From NCBI GenBank assembly GCA_019671135.1, contig JAHRHY010000006.1:2480001-2544000 (forward strand): a stretch of DNA of 64,000 nt, in the 5' to 3' direction. Positions 1 to 10,647 of this stretch are shown piece by piece (position 1 is the stretch's first letter; every line of letters begins with the position of its first letter). A program made the translations under genes and the position numbers. Source of the DNA: Linnemannia hyalina (Eukaryota > Mortierellomycota > Mortierellomycetes > Mortierellales > Mortierellaceae). The notes under the pieces were generated by a model. It was not told the origin of the DNA. It worked only from the letters and a program-made list of their open reading frames with translations, and made no database searches.

Positions 1-234
1 CGTGCCCAGCTCAAGAACCACCTCGTCAACGACCACAAGTCCAAGGTCAACTGGGACCACATCACCAACCAGATCGGTATGTTCTGCTACACTGGTGTGA
101 CTCCTGAACAGGTTGAGAAGCTCAAGAACGAGCACCACGTCTACTTGACCAAGGATGGACGTATCTCTGTTGCCGGTATCTCTAGCCACAATGTTGCCTA
201 CCTCGCCAAGGCCATCCACGAGGTCACCAAGTAA
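1..234 (+). CDS. Aspartate aminotransferase, C-terminal end (partial)
   Basis: The window opens inside an exon in frame 1 that ends with TAA at 232-234 (77 residues visible). The reading contains the C-terminal signature of class I aspartate aminotransferases, including [16 protein letters not shown] and [10 protein letters not shown] followed by NVAYLAKAI. The enzyme is PLP-dependent and interconverts aspartate/2-oxoglutarate and oxaloacetate/glutamate; a mitochondrial and a cytosolic form are usual in fungi, and this fragment does not tell them apart. The catalytic lysine and the start lie outside the window. The codon use is strongly C-ending, as expected for a highly expressed gene. Confidence 0.9.
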   Translation, partial: RAQLKNHLVNDHKSKVNWDHITNQIGMFCYTGVTPEQVEKLKNEHHVYLTKDGRISVAGISSHNVAYLAKAIHEVTK

Positions 235-902
235 TCATTTTTTTTCCATAGTTGCTTTTTCTCTTGTTCATATTCAATCAAATACACTTTACCCTTTTTT
301 CATCACATCACCGTTTCTCTTTTTGTTTCCCTTGTATGATAACATGGAGTGGTGAATGGGGTTGCCAGCCAACCACCGGGGTCTCTGAAGACACCCTTGG
401 GTAATGGACTCGGTATCCTGGATGTTGGATCATGTCACCCATATCTCACCAGAAGAAAAAAAAAATTCGTGGCAAATCCACGTGATGGGTGTGTGGGTGC
501 ATGAGCTGAAACACGAAAAACGCGCCTAATAAAATTCGATCGATGACAACGACGCGTTTCGGCTATTCCATAATGTTACAAGTTTTTTTTTTGTTTGTTC
601 GTACTTGACCCAATTGGACTTCACGAAGCGAGTCGATACTGACTAGATACTGAGACTTGACGCAGTGAGACGAGAAGGAAAAAAAAAATTGCGCCGCGCC
701 TCAAGGAATGGTAAGCAGAGTTGACGTCAACCAACTGAGGGACTGAAGAAAAAAAATGTATAATATAAGTCGCTTTCCCCACATTTTTCTTCTTCAACTC
801 TTCCTCTCCAAACCCGCAACTCGCTACCTTGGTCCATCATCGACTTTACACCAATTTAAGTTCCCATCCTACCTTAACCACTACACTAATACTCTTTCCA
901 CA
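235..902. other. Intergenic region, 3' UTR and promoter of the Tvp15-like gene
   Basis: No coding reading is supported. The stretch contains several A/T homopolymer runs and, just before the next ATG, a pyrimidine-rich leader (about 775-900) of the kind seen ahead of most genes in this window. Confidence 0.6.
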
Positions 903-2006
903 ATGGCTCAAGGCGCGTCTCTCTTCAGACTCTTGAACTTGATCACCTGTAAGCTTTCACATCCACTATTTGTCAGAGTTGCAAGTGTGTCCATGCATCC
1001 GAGTTCTCACAAGCATGATACTAACCACACCTACCTCTCTCTGGCACACCTTTTTCATTCTTTGTTGGTGCTGCACTTCAATTGGGTCATATTTTGCATG
1101 GCGCGACATAACTATCATGACAAAACCGCGCACAAAAAAAACCCAGCGATCTTGATCATCCTCGGTGGTATCCTCCTCTTTGTCATGCTCGGATCATGGA
1201 ACTCTGGTATCCTCGGAGTCTTCGTCGTGTAAGTTCTCTCATTTTCCTGCCTCCTCAGCCTCCATGTTATTACACTGTGCATGTACTTTTATGTAATAAG
1301 GCATTGGAGTGTCCTAGCGCCCAAAAAAAAACTAAATGAAAATTTCTCTTTGCGCCACCAATTTTTTTTCCATTCAATCTATAGCCTTTTCGGGCTGTTG
1401 ACCTTCTCTTTGGAGTTCGTCATCCCCGAGTCGATCGTCTATAATATGGGATTCATGTTCTCCCTCCTCGGCCGTGGTGTCTGTAAGTCATTTTGCCACT
1501 TTGCATGTCATTTCAATTGCGACCGTTCATACATGCCACGTTCAATGTCACAGCAATCGTCTAACACTTTCCTCCCTCCTTCATATCTCTGCTATCTTCA
1601 TACATGATCTCTAGTCTACATCAGGCAAGTATCCTATCTTTCATCTATCCATGCATTCAAACCGTAACCATCCACACCCAAAGTTAACAACCCCCCGCTC
1701 GCCTCTCCCTCTTCTTCTCCATTCATCAAACCCCTTTCTTTTAATAGCATGGGATTGTTAAGCCTCTCCTGGAAGTGGTTCAACATCCTGGTCGGATGCT
1801 TCATCATGGTCGTCGGTTTCTTCTACGTCGCCATGCATTTCGTCGGCGCTACCCCTTCGCCTTCCATGTCGGCCGTCCCAAACACTTCGAGCAACAACCT
1901 TAACCCTGGTACTACCTCTGGTTATTCCTACACCAACCCTACTACTCAGCGTGAGGAGGACTTGCAACCTAACATGACCGAGAACTACCAAGACCAGACC
2001 CACTAG
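903..2006 (+). CDS. TVP15: Tvp15-like COPI-associated Golgi membrane protein
   Basis: Five exons give a continuous 164-residue reading: 903-948, 1147-1228, 1385-1482, 1615-1624 and 1748-2006. The start is the ATG at 903 (MAQGASLFRLLNL). The product has four hydrophobic segments: ILIILGGILLFVMLGSW, the LFGLLTFSLEFVIP segment, the GFMFSLLGRGVFYI segment and FNILVGCFIMVVGFFYVAM. A hydrophilic Ser/Asn/Thr tail follows. This order and the LGRG-FYI-MG core fit the COPI-associated/Tvp15 family of small late-Golgi membrane proteins. Exon 4 is only 10 nt (TCTACATCAG) and is followed by a GC donor (GCAAGT at 1625). Removing it breaks the frame and the conserved FYI. The overall family call is good; the function of the family is poorly known beyond Golgi localisation. 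Confidence 0.75.
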
Positions 2007-2472
2007 AAAAAATGATGGAGGAGGAGGAAGGGGGAGGGGGGGGTTGTGTAAAAACTTCTGAGAGGGCGCATCTTGTTTCGTTGTCTACAGTTTTTATACG
2101 CTCACAAGCTTCTTTCTTTTCTGTATATATGTTTTTTTTTTTTTAAATTCTCTATTAATTGTTGACAGACCAGTGGTGTTTTTGAGTAGATTCCCTTTGA
2201 AAAGACACAGCTTGGGAGGATGCATTGTCGTTCCCCATAGCATATCCTTCCCTTCCTTAGCTAGACCCTACTCTCTTTTTTTTTTTTCAAGCACTTCTCA
2301 TTAAAACAAGTCCATCCTGTCGTTCTCCCATACCATTCCATCGTCTTTTTTGTTTTAACATGTTTTTTTTTATGTGAATGAGTAGATAAAAAATGAATAG
2401 TATGTTCTAAAAGCTCGCCCTTCTCTCCTCGTTCCCCTCCAAAAGAAATTAAACAACTTCCTTCCCCCCCCT
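2007..2472. other. Convergent intergenic region
   Basis: Shared 3' flank of the Tvp15-like (+) and methylmalonyl-CoA mutase (-) genes. It holds T-rich runs and AT-rich stretches and no supportable gene. Confidence 0.6.
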
Positions 2473-5400
2473 TCAAGACTTTGCAATCTTCTCACCAATC
2501 TTGTTGACGACCTCCTGGGCAGCAACAGGGATACGAGTACCGGGACCGAAAACCGAAGTCACACCAGCATCAAACAAGAACTGGTAATCCTGTTGAGGAA
2601 TAACTCCTCCACAGATCACCAACTTGTCCCCGGCACCTTGCTTCTTCAATTCTGCAATTAATTGAGGCACAAGCGTCTTGTGACCAGCAGCCTGGGACGA
2701 CACACCAACAACGTGGACATCGGCATCAATCGCCTGACGGGCAACCTCGGCGGGGGTTTGGAAAAGAGGCCCGACATCGACATCGAATCCAAGATCGGCA
2801 AAGCCAGAGGCGATCACCTTTGCACCACGATCGTGACCATCCTGACCCATCTTGGCAACAAGCAGACGAGGGCGACGACCCTGATCCTTCAAGAACTTCT
2901 CAACCATCGAAATCGTATCCGTCACATCGGTACTGTCACCATACTCGGACTTGTAAGCACCCGAGACAACACGGATCGTGGGCGAGTGGCGGCCCCAGAT
3001 CTGCTCCAATGCGTCCGAGATCTCGCCGACAGAACATCTCTCTTTCGAGGCCTCGACGGCAAGGGCGAGCAAGTTGCCCTTGCCGGTCTTGGCGCACTCG
3101 GTCAAGGCATCCAAACAGGCCTGAGCCTTGACGGAGTCACGGTTCTTGCGCATGTCATCCAATCGCTTGGTCTGACCGATTCTGACGGCCGTGTTGTCAA
3201 TCGCCAACACGTCAATGGGATCCTCCTTGGCCAATCTATACTTGTTCACTCCCACAATCGTGTCTATTCACAGATTCAAAACAAAATGTTAGCATCTTAT
3301 CCTCGCTCATCTTCAGGACCGCGTTTGTAAGTTCAATCATGGCATTAACACGGGTATGGCTATTACCTTGACCAGAGTCGATACGGGCTTGCTTCTTGGC
3401 GGCAGACTCCTCAATCCTGAGCTTGGGCATACCACTGGCAACAGCCTTGGCCATACCGCCCATAGACTCGACTTCATCAACAATCTTCTTGGCCGCATCG
3501 TACATATCATTGGTCATCGACTCCATCATGTAAGAACCACCCCAGGGGTCAGCAACCTTGGGGATGAAAGCCTCCTCCTGCAAAATCAGCTGGGTGTTAC
3601 GGGCAATACGGGCAGAGAACTCGGTTGGCAATCCGATGGCCTCGTCAAAGGCGTTGGTGTGAAGAGACTGAGTTCCGCCCAATGTTGCTGCCATCGCCTC
3701 GACCGTTGTGCGAATAACGTTGTTATAGGGATCCTATTATTATTTTCATTTCACAGAAATTGTTCGGTTAGGAATACAACCCATTGGGCCAATCCTAGCC
3801 AGAGAACAACAAACAAAACGCAAGAAAAGGAGGACGAACCTGCTCGGTCAGGGACCATCCAGAGGTCTGACAATGGGTACGAAGGAGCAAAGACTTCTCG
3901 CTCTTGGGCTCAAACTTCTCCTTGACCATAACAGCCCAAAGACGACGGGCAGCTCTCATCTTGGCAATCTCCATGTAAAAGTTCATTCCAATCGCCCAGA
4001 AGAACGACAGACGAGGAGCGAACTGATCAACCGTCATTCCTGACTTGAGTCCCGTACGGATGTACTCCAAACCATCGGCGATCGTAAAGGCCATCTCAAG
4101 GACATTGTCGGCGCCGGCCTCTTGCATGTGATATCCAGAAATCGAGATCGAGTTATACTTTGGCATGTTATCGGCAGTGTACGAAAAGATGTCTCCGATG
4201 ATCTTCATCGAAGGCTCTGGGGGGTAGATGAATGTGTTGCGCACCATGAACTCTTTCAAGATGTCGTTCTGGATCGTTCCCGACAACTCTGCCAATTTCG
4301 CTCCCTATTTTTCACACAAGGGCGCAACAAGCGTGAGTAAGTCATGAGTAAAGGTAAAGTTTGCTCCGTTTGCAAGAAAAAGTCGAATGAAGACGATGGT
4401 TTACCTGCTCGAGACCAGCAACAATGAACATGGCAAGAATAGGCAACACAGCACCGTTCATGGTCATGGAGACCGACATCTTGTTCAGAGGAATACCATC
4501 GAAAAGAATCTAGATACGATTTTAAGAATGCAGCGATTTAGTTATTCTTGTGTTCCTCTCGACAAAAGCCAGTTGCATGATCCCTTGCCTACAGATGCTA
4601 TAGTTTGTTACCTTCATGTCCTCGACAGAGTCAATGGCGACACCAGCCATACCGACATCTCCCACAGCTCTGGGATGGTCCGAATCATAACTATACGGTT
4701 ATCGCATCAAGGAGGAAAAAAAAGAAAAGTCGGGTAAGTTTTTATCCCAAGTCACGACCTTGTTTTGTTCGCTTTACGACGATTAAACCCGATCTTTGTC
4801 TCTTGTCCCTTGGTATAAACAACGAAAAAGTAAACGACAAAGAGATCCATGCGATTCACTCACCCTCTGTGGGTAGCCAGATCGAAGGCAACAGAGAGAC
4901 CCTGCTGACCGGCAGCCAAGTTCTTGCGGTAGAACTTGTTGGACTCTTCTACTGTACTGAATCCAGCATACTATTGAATAATAAACAAAAAAGCGTGGGA
5001 AAGCAAGTTAGCAAAAATAAAAAATCCAACCCCAGCGGAGATTTTTGCCGTTTTTTTTTTTTGTGTGGGTGAATGGGAGGTCCACTCTTGCTCTTCAACA
5101 TGACAGTCTGTGGGGAGAGAGGGAGGGTCGGTCCCGAAGCTGCTTGTGTTAAGCGTGTGTTGTTGGGTCCATCCCGCGTGAATCATGCATTTGCACAATG
5201 ATCACTCTTTTCTACGAAGCAACATGGCACCGCTATCAAAAAAGCGTCTGTTCCTGATAGCTGTAAAAATCGGTCAAGGTCGTACCTGGCGAACGGTCCA
5301 GGGACGGGCTGTGTACATGGAAGCATAAGGACCACGAGTAAAAGGGAAAGCTCCAGGGATCTCATCAGGAATGCTCTTGGTATCAGCTTGAGTATAAACA

Positions 5401-5728
5401 GGCTTGATGTTGAGTCCCTCGGCCGTTCTCCAGGTCAATTGCTCCTCGGGGTCCTTTCCCTTGAGCTCCTTGGTCGCCATCTTGGCCCACTGTTCGTGAA
5501 GCGGCTGACGTGTGCGCTCAGTTGTGTATGCCTATTGACGAGAGACAGGTAAAGGCGGAATAGAATAGGTGTTATATGTCAGTTACTAGTATTCGTAGTT
5601 GTGGAGAAAGTGCGAAATGTGAAAGAAAGGCCAGCCGAAGGAAGTGAGTAGGATAGAAGTACCTTCTTGAGAGGAAGTCGCGTCGTCCAGCGGGCGGCGG
5701 GTCTGTTGAGGTTGCGGAGCGAAAGCAT
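2473..5728 (-). CDS. mut: Methylmalonyl-CoA mutase, mitochondrial
   Basis: Eight exons (5663-5728, 5286-5531, 4864-4970, 4612-4690, 4405-4509, 3840-4304, 3367-3733, 2473-3263) join in phase to 741 residues, close to the usual length of about 750. The first exon, [17 protein letters not shown], is Arg-rich without acids and looks like a mitochondrial presequence. The body has the mutase barrel ([58 protein letters not shown]). The C-terminal cobalamin-binding domain contains the DxHxxG base-off motif as DGHDRG, followed by [16 protein letters not shown] and GGVIPQQDY. The enzyme isomerises methylmalonyl-CoA to succinyl-CoA with adenosylcobalamin, the last step of propionyl-CoA breakdown. It is absent from yeast and most Dikarya, so it marks an early-diverging fungus and implies B12 use. 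The GA-rich upstream stretch is shared with no close gene. Confidence 0.95.
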
Positions 5729-6435
5729 GGTGTTTGTTTGTGTTTATATGAAAGAAGGGAAAAAGAGATGGAGCCGAGTCCTGAAAGGAAAGAGGGATGA
5801 GCGAGGAGAGGGTGTGAGAGTGGGGAAGGAAGCGCTCAGGCGTAAAGAAGGAAAATAAAAGAGAGCTGGAATAAGGGGTCCTAGGAGAAGAAGGATGAAG
5901 AGGGAATGGAGGAGAGAGGAGGGAGGTGAGGATGGAGAGTGGAGAAGGAAGGGAGGAGGAAGAAGAGTAAAGAAAAGAAAAGAAAAGAGAGAGAGAGAGG
6001 GAGAGAGAGAGAGGAGAAGCAGAGACGAGGAAGGAAAGAGGAAAGAGGGGAGAGCCGAAGCGGATTGTTTGGTGTGTGTACTCGGAGTAAGGGCACTTAA
6101 TGTATGTGTCTGTCTGCACGAGTGAGTGTGCAAAAGGCACCCGTGTGAATGAATCGAATTTTTGTGTGCGGGGGAAGTGGCCCAGGACAACAGACAGGAG
6201 ACAGGAGTGGGGGAAAGAGACGCGAGAAGTATAAGCCACAGACCGTGGTAAAAAAATGGACCTCCTCGTCCCTGATTGGCCAATTAATTTCCATTCTCCC
6301 TTCTTTTTCTCTTTTGTTTGACACTTACAACTGATCCATCAACTACCGCTACTGATATCATCGACGGCGATGGTGCCTGAAAAATATATCATATATTATA
6401 TACTTTCTCGTTGCCTTGCTCTTATATCTACTTGG
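5729..6435. other. Purine-rich promoter/5' flank of the mutase and 3' flank of USO1
   Basis: From about 5750 to 6060 the plus strand is strongly G/A-rich with GAGAGA runs, that is, a pyrimidine-rich leader on the mutase strand. The long open frames here on the minus strand are Ser/Leu/Pro low-complexity readings of this tract and are not accepted as genes. Nothing else is recognisable. Confidence 0.55.
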
Positions 6436-9400
6436 CTACTTGCTGATGCCAAGCGCTAGGATGTGCTCCTTCAATCCACTCAACTCCTCATCCTGCTCTG
6501 CCAAACAGATCAACAGGTCCTCATGCTCCTTCTCCAATGCCTCCTGACGCTCCTGCCGCACACGACCCTCTTCCCTCAACTCTTCCAACTCTCTCCATAC
6601 CGCTTCATGCTCCCTTCTCTCGTGGGCCTACAATCGACATTAAACAAAAAAAGACACATGATTAGAAACGCAGGTCTGAAAATAAAATAGACAACGGCTC
6701 AACCAAAATAAACAAGAACGCACCTGTTGAGAAAGCATACGGTAGGCCTCGTCAAGTTTCGCCCTCAAGTCTGCCACCTCAGCATCATGCCTAGCCCTCA
6801 AACCAGCCACCTCAGCTTCATGACTCGATCTCAAGTTAGCCACTTCAGCATCATGGCCTGACTTCAGGTTCGCTACTTCACTATTCTGTGCCTCAATCTT
6901 GGCCTGCATCGATGCCATCTGCGACTCTGTCTCTGCCTGATCCGAAGCCGACAGTCCTGCCAGAGGACGACTCTTGTTAGGGGACACCATAATCGACTTT
7001 TGAGTGCTCTCTACAAAACATATATCACACACAGTATTGTTAGTTCATACATAGGGCCGTTTTCATATCGTAGATACTAATATACACACAGGAAAAAAAA
7101 TAATTACCAAAGGTGCGCTTGAGAAACTCAACAAAGGAGTAGTCAAAGTACAGATCAGGCAACCTTCCGCCACCCTCTTCAGATGGAAGGACAACCATAA
7201 ACGGCACAGCATCCTTGAAGGGCTTAGACTCTCGTACGCGAGTAATACACGCTGCAAAGTGGTCAAGTCCAATGCGGCTCAAGATAATGGGCTGGATCGT
7301 CGCACGGGTGATAAGAGCGTCCTGTTCCCAGTTGTACTCATAGCAAATTCCAAGCAAGAATGCTGCCAGTCCTTGAACCATTGGATCTTCCTTCGACGAC
7401 GGACTAATCAGCTCTATCAACTATTCACCATACACATTTAACGCATTCAACTGTTAAAACATGACGATCAGATAGTAATGTCTCTCTGCATTTCAAAGAC
7501 GCCTCAACAAGGACTTACAAACTGCAGGTGGACTCCTTCTGACAAAAAGTCCTTGATACTCTTGGGGCTATCGTAGCACCATACACAGAGGAGAGCCAGA
7601 TATCCCAAAGCGACACGGGGATCAGACTGACCCTTGACAGCCACCATTAGAGCAGCAGCAATCGCATGAATCAAGGATACTGGATCCTCGCCTGGTATTG
7701 TACATACAGATACGAATGCGGGCGTTAGTTTCGAAAGCACCTCATATCAACATAAACCGATGATCCTGAGCAAAGGATAACCTACCATTTTCTTCGTCCC
7801 CGAAAGTAATTGCCAAGGCGATGGATTTGGCCCGCGAGTTGTTTTGAAGAATATGTGAAAACAGCACTGTCGCAAACCAGCTGTTATACGGATCTGTCAC
7901 CCCCGTCTCGTTATCTTCCTGCCATCCTTGCAATGCCTCCAGCAACAGTGTTCCTGGCGACTGTGGTTTTTCTACAGAAGACGGCGATAAATTATGGCCC
8001 GGTTATATACGATGAATAAGAATACCAGTTTTGTGCACATGAGGGTGTCGAATTGACTCGCATAAGCTTACCATTGGATGGAGTGTTGGGGTTGTCATCT
8101 GGCGGTGGGTTTAGGGTTGTGGCCAGCACCATCTGCGTGTCAGGGTTCTCCAGCACAAACGTCTACAATTGATAAAAAGTAAGTTAGCATTAGTTATCCC
8201 CTACACTTCCATAAAACAATTGAGTAATCCCCACTGCCAAACTATAAGCAGCGACTCTTACTTGGAAGAGGCAGGTGGCTGCGGCTCTGACAGAGTAAGT
8301 GCATCCAGGGTATTTCCCAACAGCAATAGCAACGACTTCAACAATAGCCGGACACCGCTCCCGCTGTTCGAGTGGTCGATGATCTCCAATGGCCGAGTTG
8401 CGTCCAGACTGAAACGATGAGCGAGAAAGCTGAGCTGACGATCGACTTGGAGGCGTCAAGGACGAGTTGTGGGCTTCTGGGATAAAGACCGGTGGATGAG
8501 CGGGTATAATAACAGTTTTGGAAAGCGTATCCTGGTTCACATTGTTGAGTCGAATCAGCTCTGCCAACGCGTAGAAAGCACTAGCCTTAACACGCTGTGG
8601 GGCGTTGGAGGTCAGAGACACATCAATCAATAGCGGAAGAACCCCGCACTGGTACATCGATTTCTAATTGGGATGATTTCAAGTTGTTCGGTCAAAGGAG
8701 AGAAAAGGGCTATGTGAGTGCACCATCCATTTGACATTAAATTATAAATATCCAGCACGCTCAACAAAAAACCTGAAAGGATCTCGTACTTGGTTGGGAG
8801 TGGTGTTGGAATGGTCTGGGACGACCAGGACGCGGATGAGCTCCAAAACCATGATCATGTTGTTGCCCTTTTGATCCGACCAGACATCCTTCATTGATGC
8901 GTTATGTTTTCCATTATCGTCCAAGATCTCTTCGTTGAACAGAGCCGGGATCCTCTGAATGCAGCTCGTCTCACGGAAATAGTTCTATGACAGCGAGTGA
9001 GCAGTAAAGGGTATAGGTTAGGCACCGACATCCATCCATGAAGGGCTCCTTTGTGTCCCGAGCAGTGTCATGTCGTACTCGTAAAGACGTACCACCGTAC
9101 CTGATTTGAAACATTGTATCGTAAAAGGTTTTGCACAAGTTGAAGACAGTCCTGGACAATGATGCCTCCAGAGATAGCACCTTCCTCGTCAATAATCGCC
9201 AATAGTCTCTCGAATGCATTCTCAAACGCCACAATCTTTTGAAGATCCGCATTCGACTCTGTCAGCGAGATCAACAGCAACAGGCCCTCTAAAGAATAAT
9301 GAAGGAGATGAAAGGGTATAGCGGGGTCAACAGCGAGGTCCAGAGGCAATTGGAACGAAGGCGGTTGTCAATGTGCTAGTTCTCACCATTGCGGATAATC

Positions 9401-10328
9401 TCGCGGCGATCGTCCAGGAGCGCCATCAGCCTCGACATTCCCATGGGTGAAGTGAGGATGGATTCCTGAAGGCGATCAGTGTTGCTCAGGACCAGTGTGG
9501 CGAGGAGTGATACCACGTGGAATCGCACGTAAAAGTCGTATTCCTCCAGCATATCCAGCAAGACTGCCACGTTGCTCGCATCCTATCGAAGACATGGAAT
9601 ATATGCTGTCAATTGGCTTCCAAGGAGGTTTATCAAATTGCTATTGACCACAATTAACTTGTAGTGACTCCTGCAAGTCGCTCACCTCGAGGATAGCTTT
9701 TGAAATCTCCAGGGCCAAATCCTGTGCTTCTTCACGGTCCTATTGATCGTCAAAGGTTGCGTGCAAGGTTATGATTAGCCATTGGGCTGTCAATTTGGCG
9801 ACAGACTAAGGCGCCTTCGAGTATGTATAAGGGGTAGGCAGTTACCGACTCGGGTTGACATAACACTGTCAATGTCTCCAGAACGGCCTTGGTGATATCG
9901 ATATCGGCATTGTCCTGATGCAACACCTTGCAGAGGACCTTGGTACCCCTTGCACCAATGTCCTGAAGAAAAATAGCCACCAGAAAGGAATACAGAGGGG
10001 TTCATTGAAGTAAGTAGACGTTTCTTTAACATTGTCAAGGTGTTCCAGGTGCTATCCTTGGCTCATCCGCCTGCCATTCTATTGTTCATTCCTAGACGCG
10101 TTCCAACATGAAATTCATCACCATGCGAGACAGAGGAAACGAAGGAAGCATCATTACCCGCCGATGTTCTCGGGAGCACGACTTGAGGGTGAGAACCGAA
10201 GCACGTCTGTCCTCGAGAAGAGTCGCATGCTCGATTCTGTCGCAGAGCCTGTCGATGGTCTCGGACCCAGTCTGGTGCTGCCCCTTCTGGCCTCGAAGGG
10301 TGTTCAGCCCACTTGCGAAAAAGTTCAT
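6436..10328 (-). CDS. USO1: Uso1/p115 general vesicular transport factor (golgin tether)
   Basis: Starts at the ATG at 10328 (MNFFASGLNTLRGQ, then ETIDRLCDRIEHATLLEDRR), a typical p115 head start. About 13 exons in phase give roughly 850 residues. Exons seen include 10158-10328, 9846-9962, 9687-9740, 9387-9582, 9101-9288, 8790-8984, 8262-8663, parts around 8073-8164, 7790-7965, 7521-7697 and 7105-7420, then about 6723-7013 and 6436-6630. The N-terminal armadillo-like head includes ILTSPMGMSRLMALLDD, LQLVQNLLRYN and FLLGICYEYN. The C-terminal exons form a coiled coil with a periodic AEVANLRSSHE-type repeat, and the end (QDEELSGLKEHILALG) is weakly acidic. The protein tethers COPI and ER-derived vesicles at the Golgi as a parallel homodimer. 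The tail is much shorter than that of yeast Uso1 and closer to animal p115. Confidence 0.9.
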
Positions 10329-10647
10329 TGTGTGTCTCCTATTTTCCTGTTGTTCAGTTGGCGATGGTCTTCTTGGCTGGTGTTTCCTTCCTGAAGTTTA
10401 GTTGTAGTAAAAGTGTTGTGTGGTGATGAGATATGGAGGAATGGATGGTTTGATGACAAGAGGAAGAAAAGAATAAAGAATGTAAAAACGAAAGAAGAAG
10501 AGTGAGAAGCGAAAAAAGCGAATGGAGGTGTGACAAGAAAGAGATGAGGAGGCTCAGGTTTCTTCTTTGTGGCTGGCTGCTATTTTATTTCAGTCTGTTC
10601 AGTCTGTTCCAAAAAAAAGGGCAAAGGGTAAACGTGTCATGTGGATG
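10329..10647. other. Intergenic region between IMA1 3' end and USO1 start
   Basis: About 320 bases of AT- and GA-rich sequence serving as USO1 leader/promoter and IMA1 3' flank. No gene is visible. Confidence 0.55.

Noticed and set aside
5586..6283. Overlapping 179- and 217-codon minus-strand frames
   Set aside because: They read the CT-rich leader of the mutase gene on its own strand in several frames; composition is Ser/Leu/Pro/Phe only.
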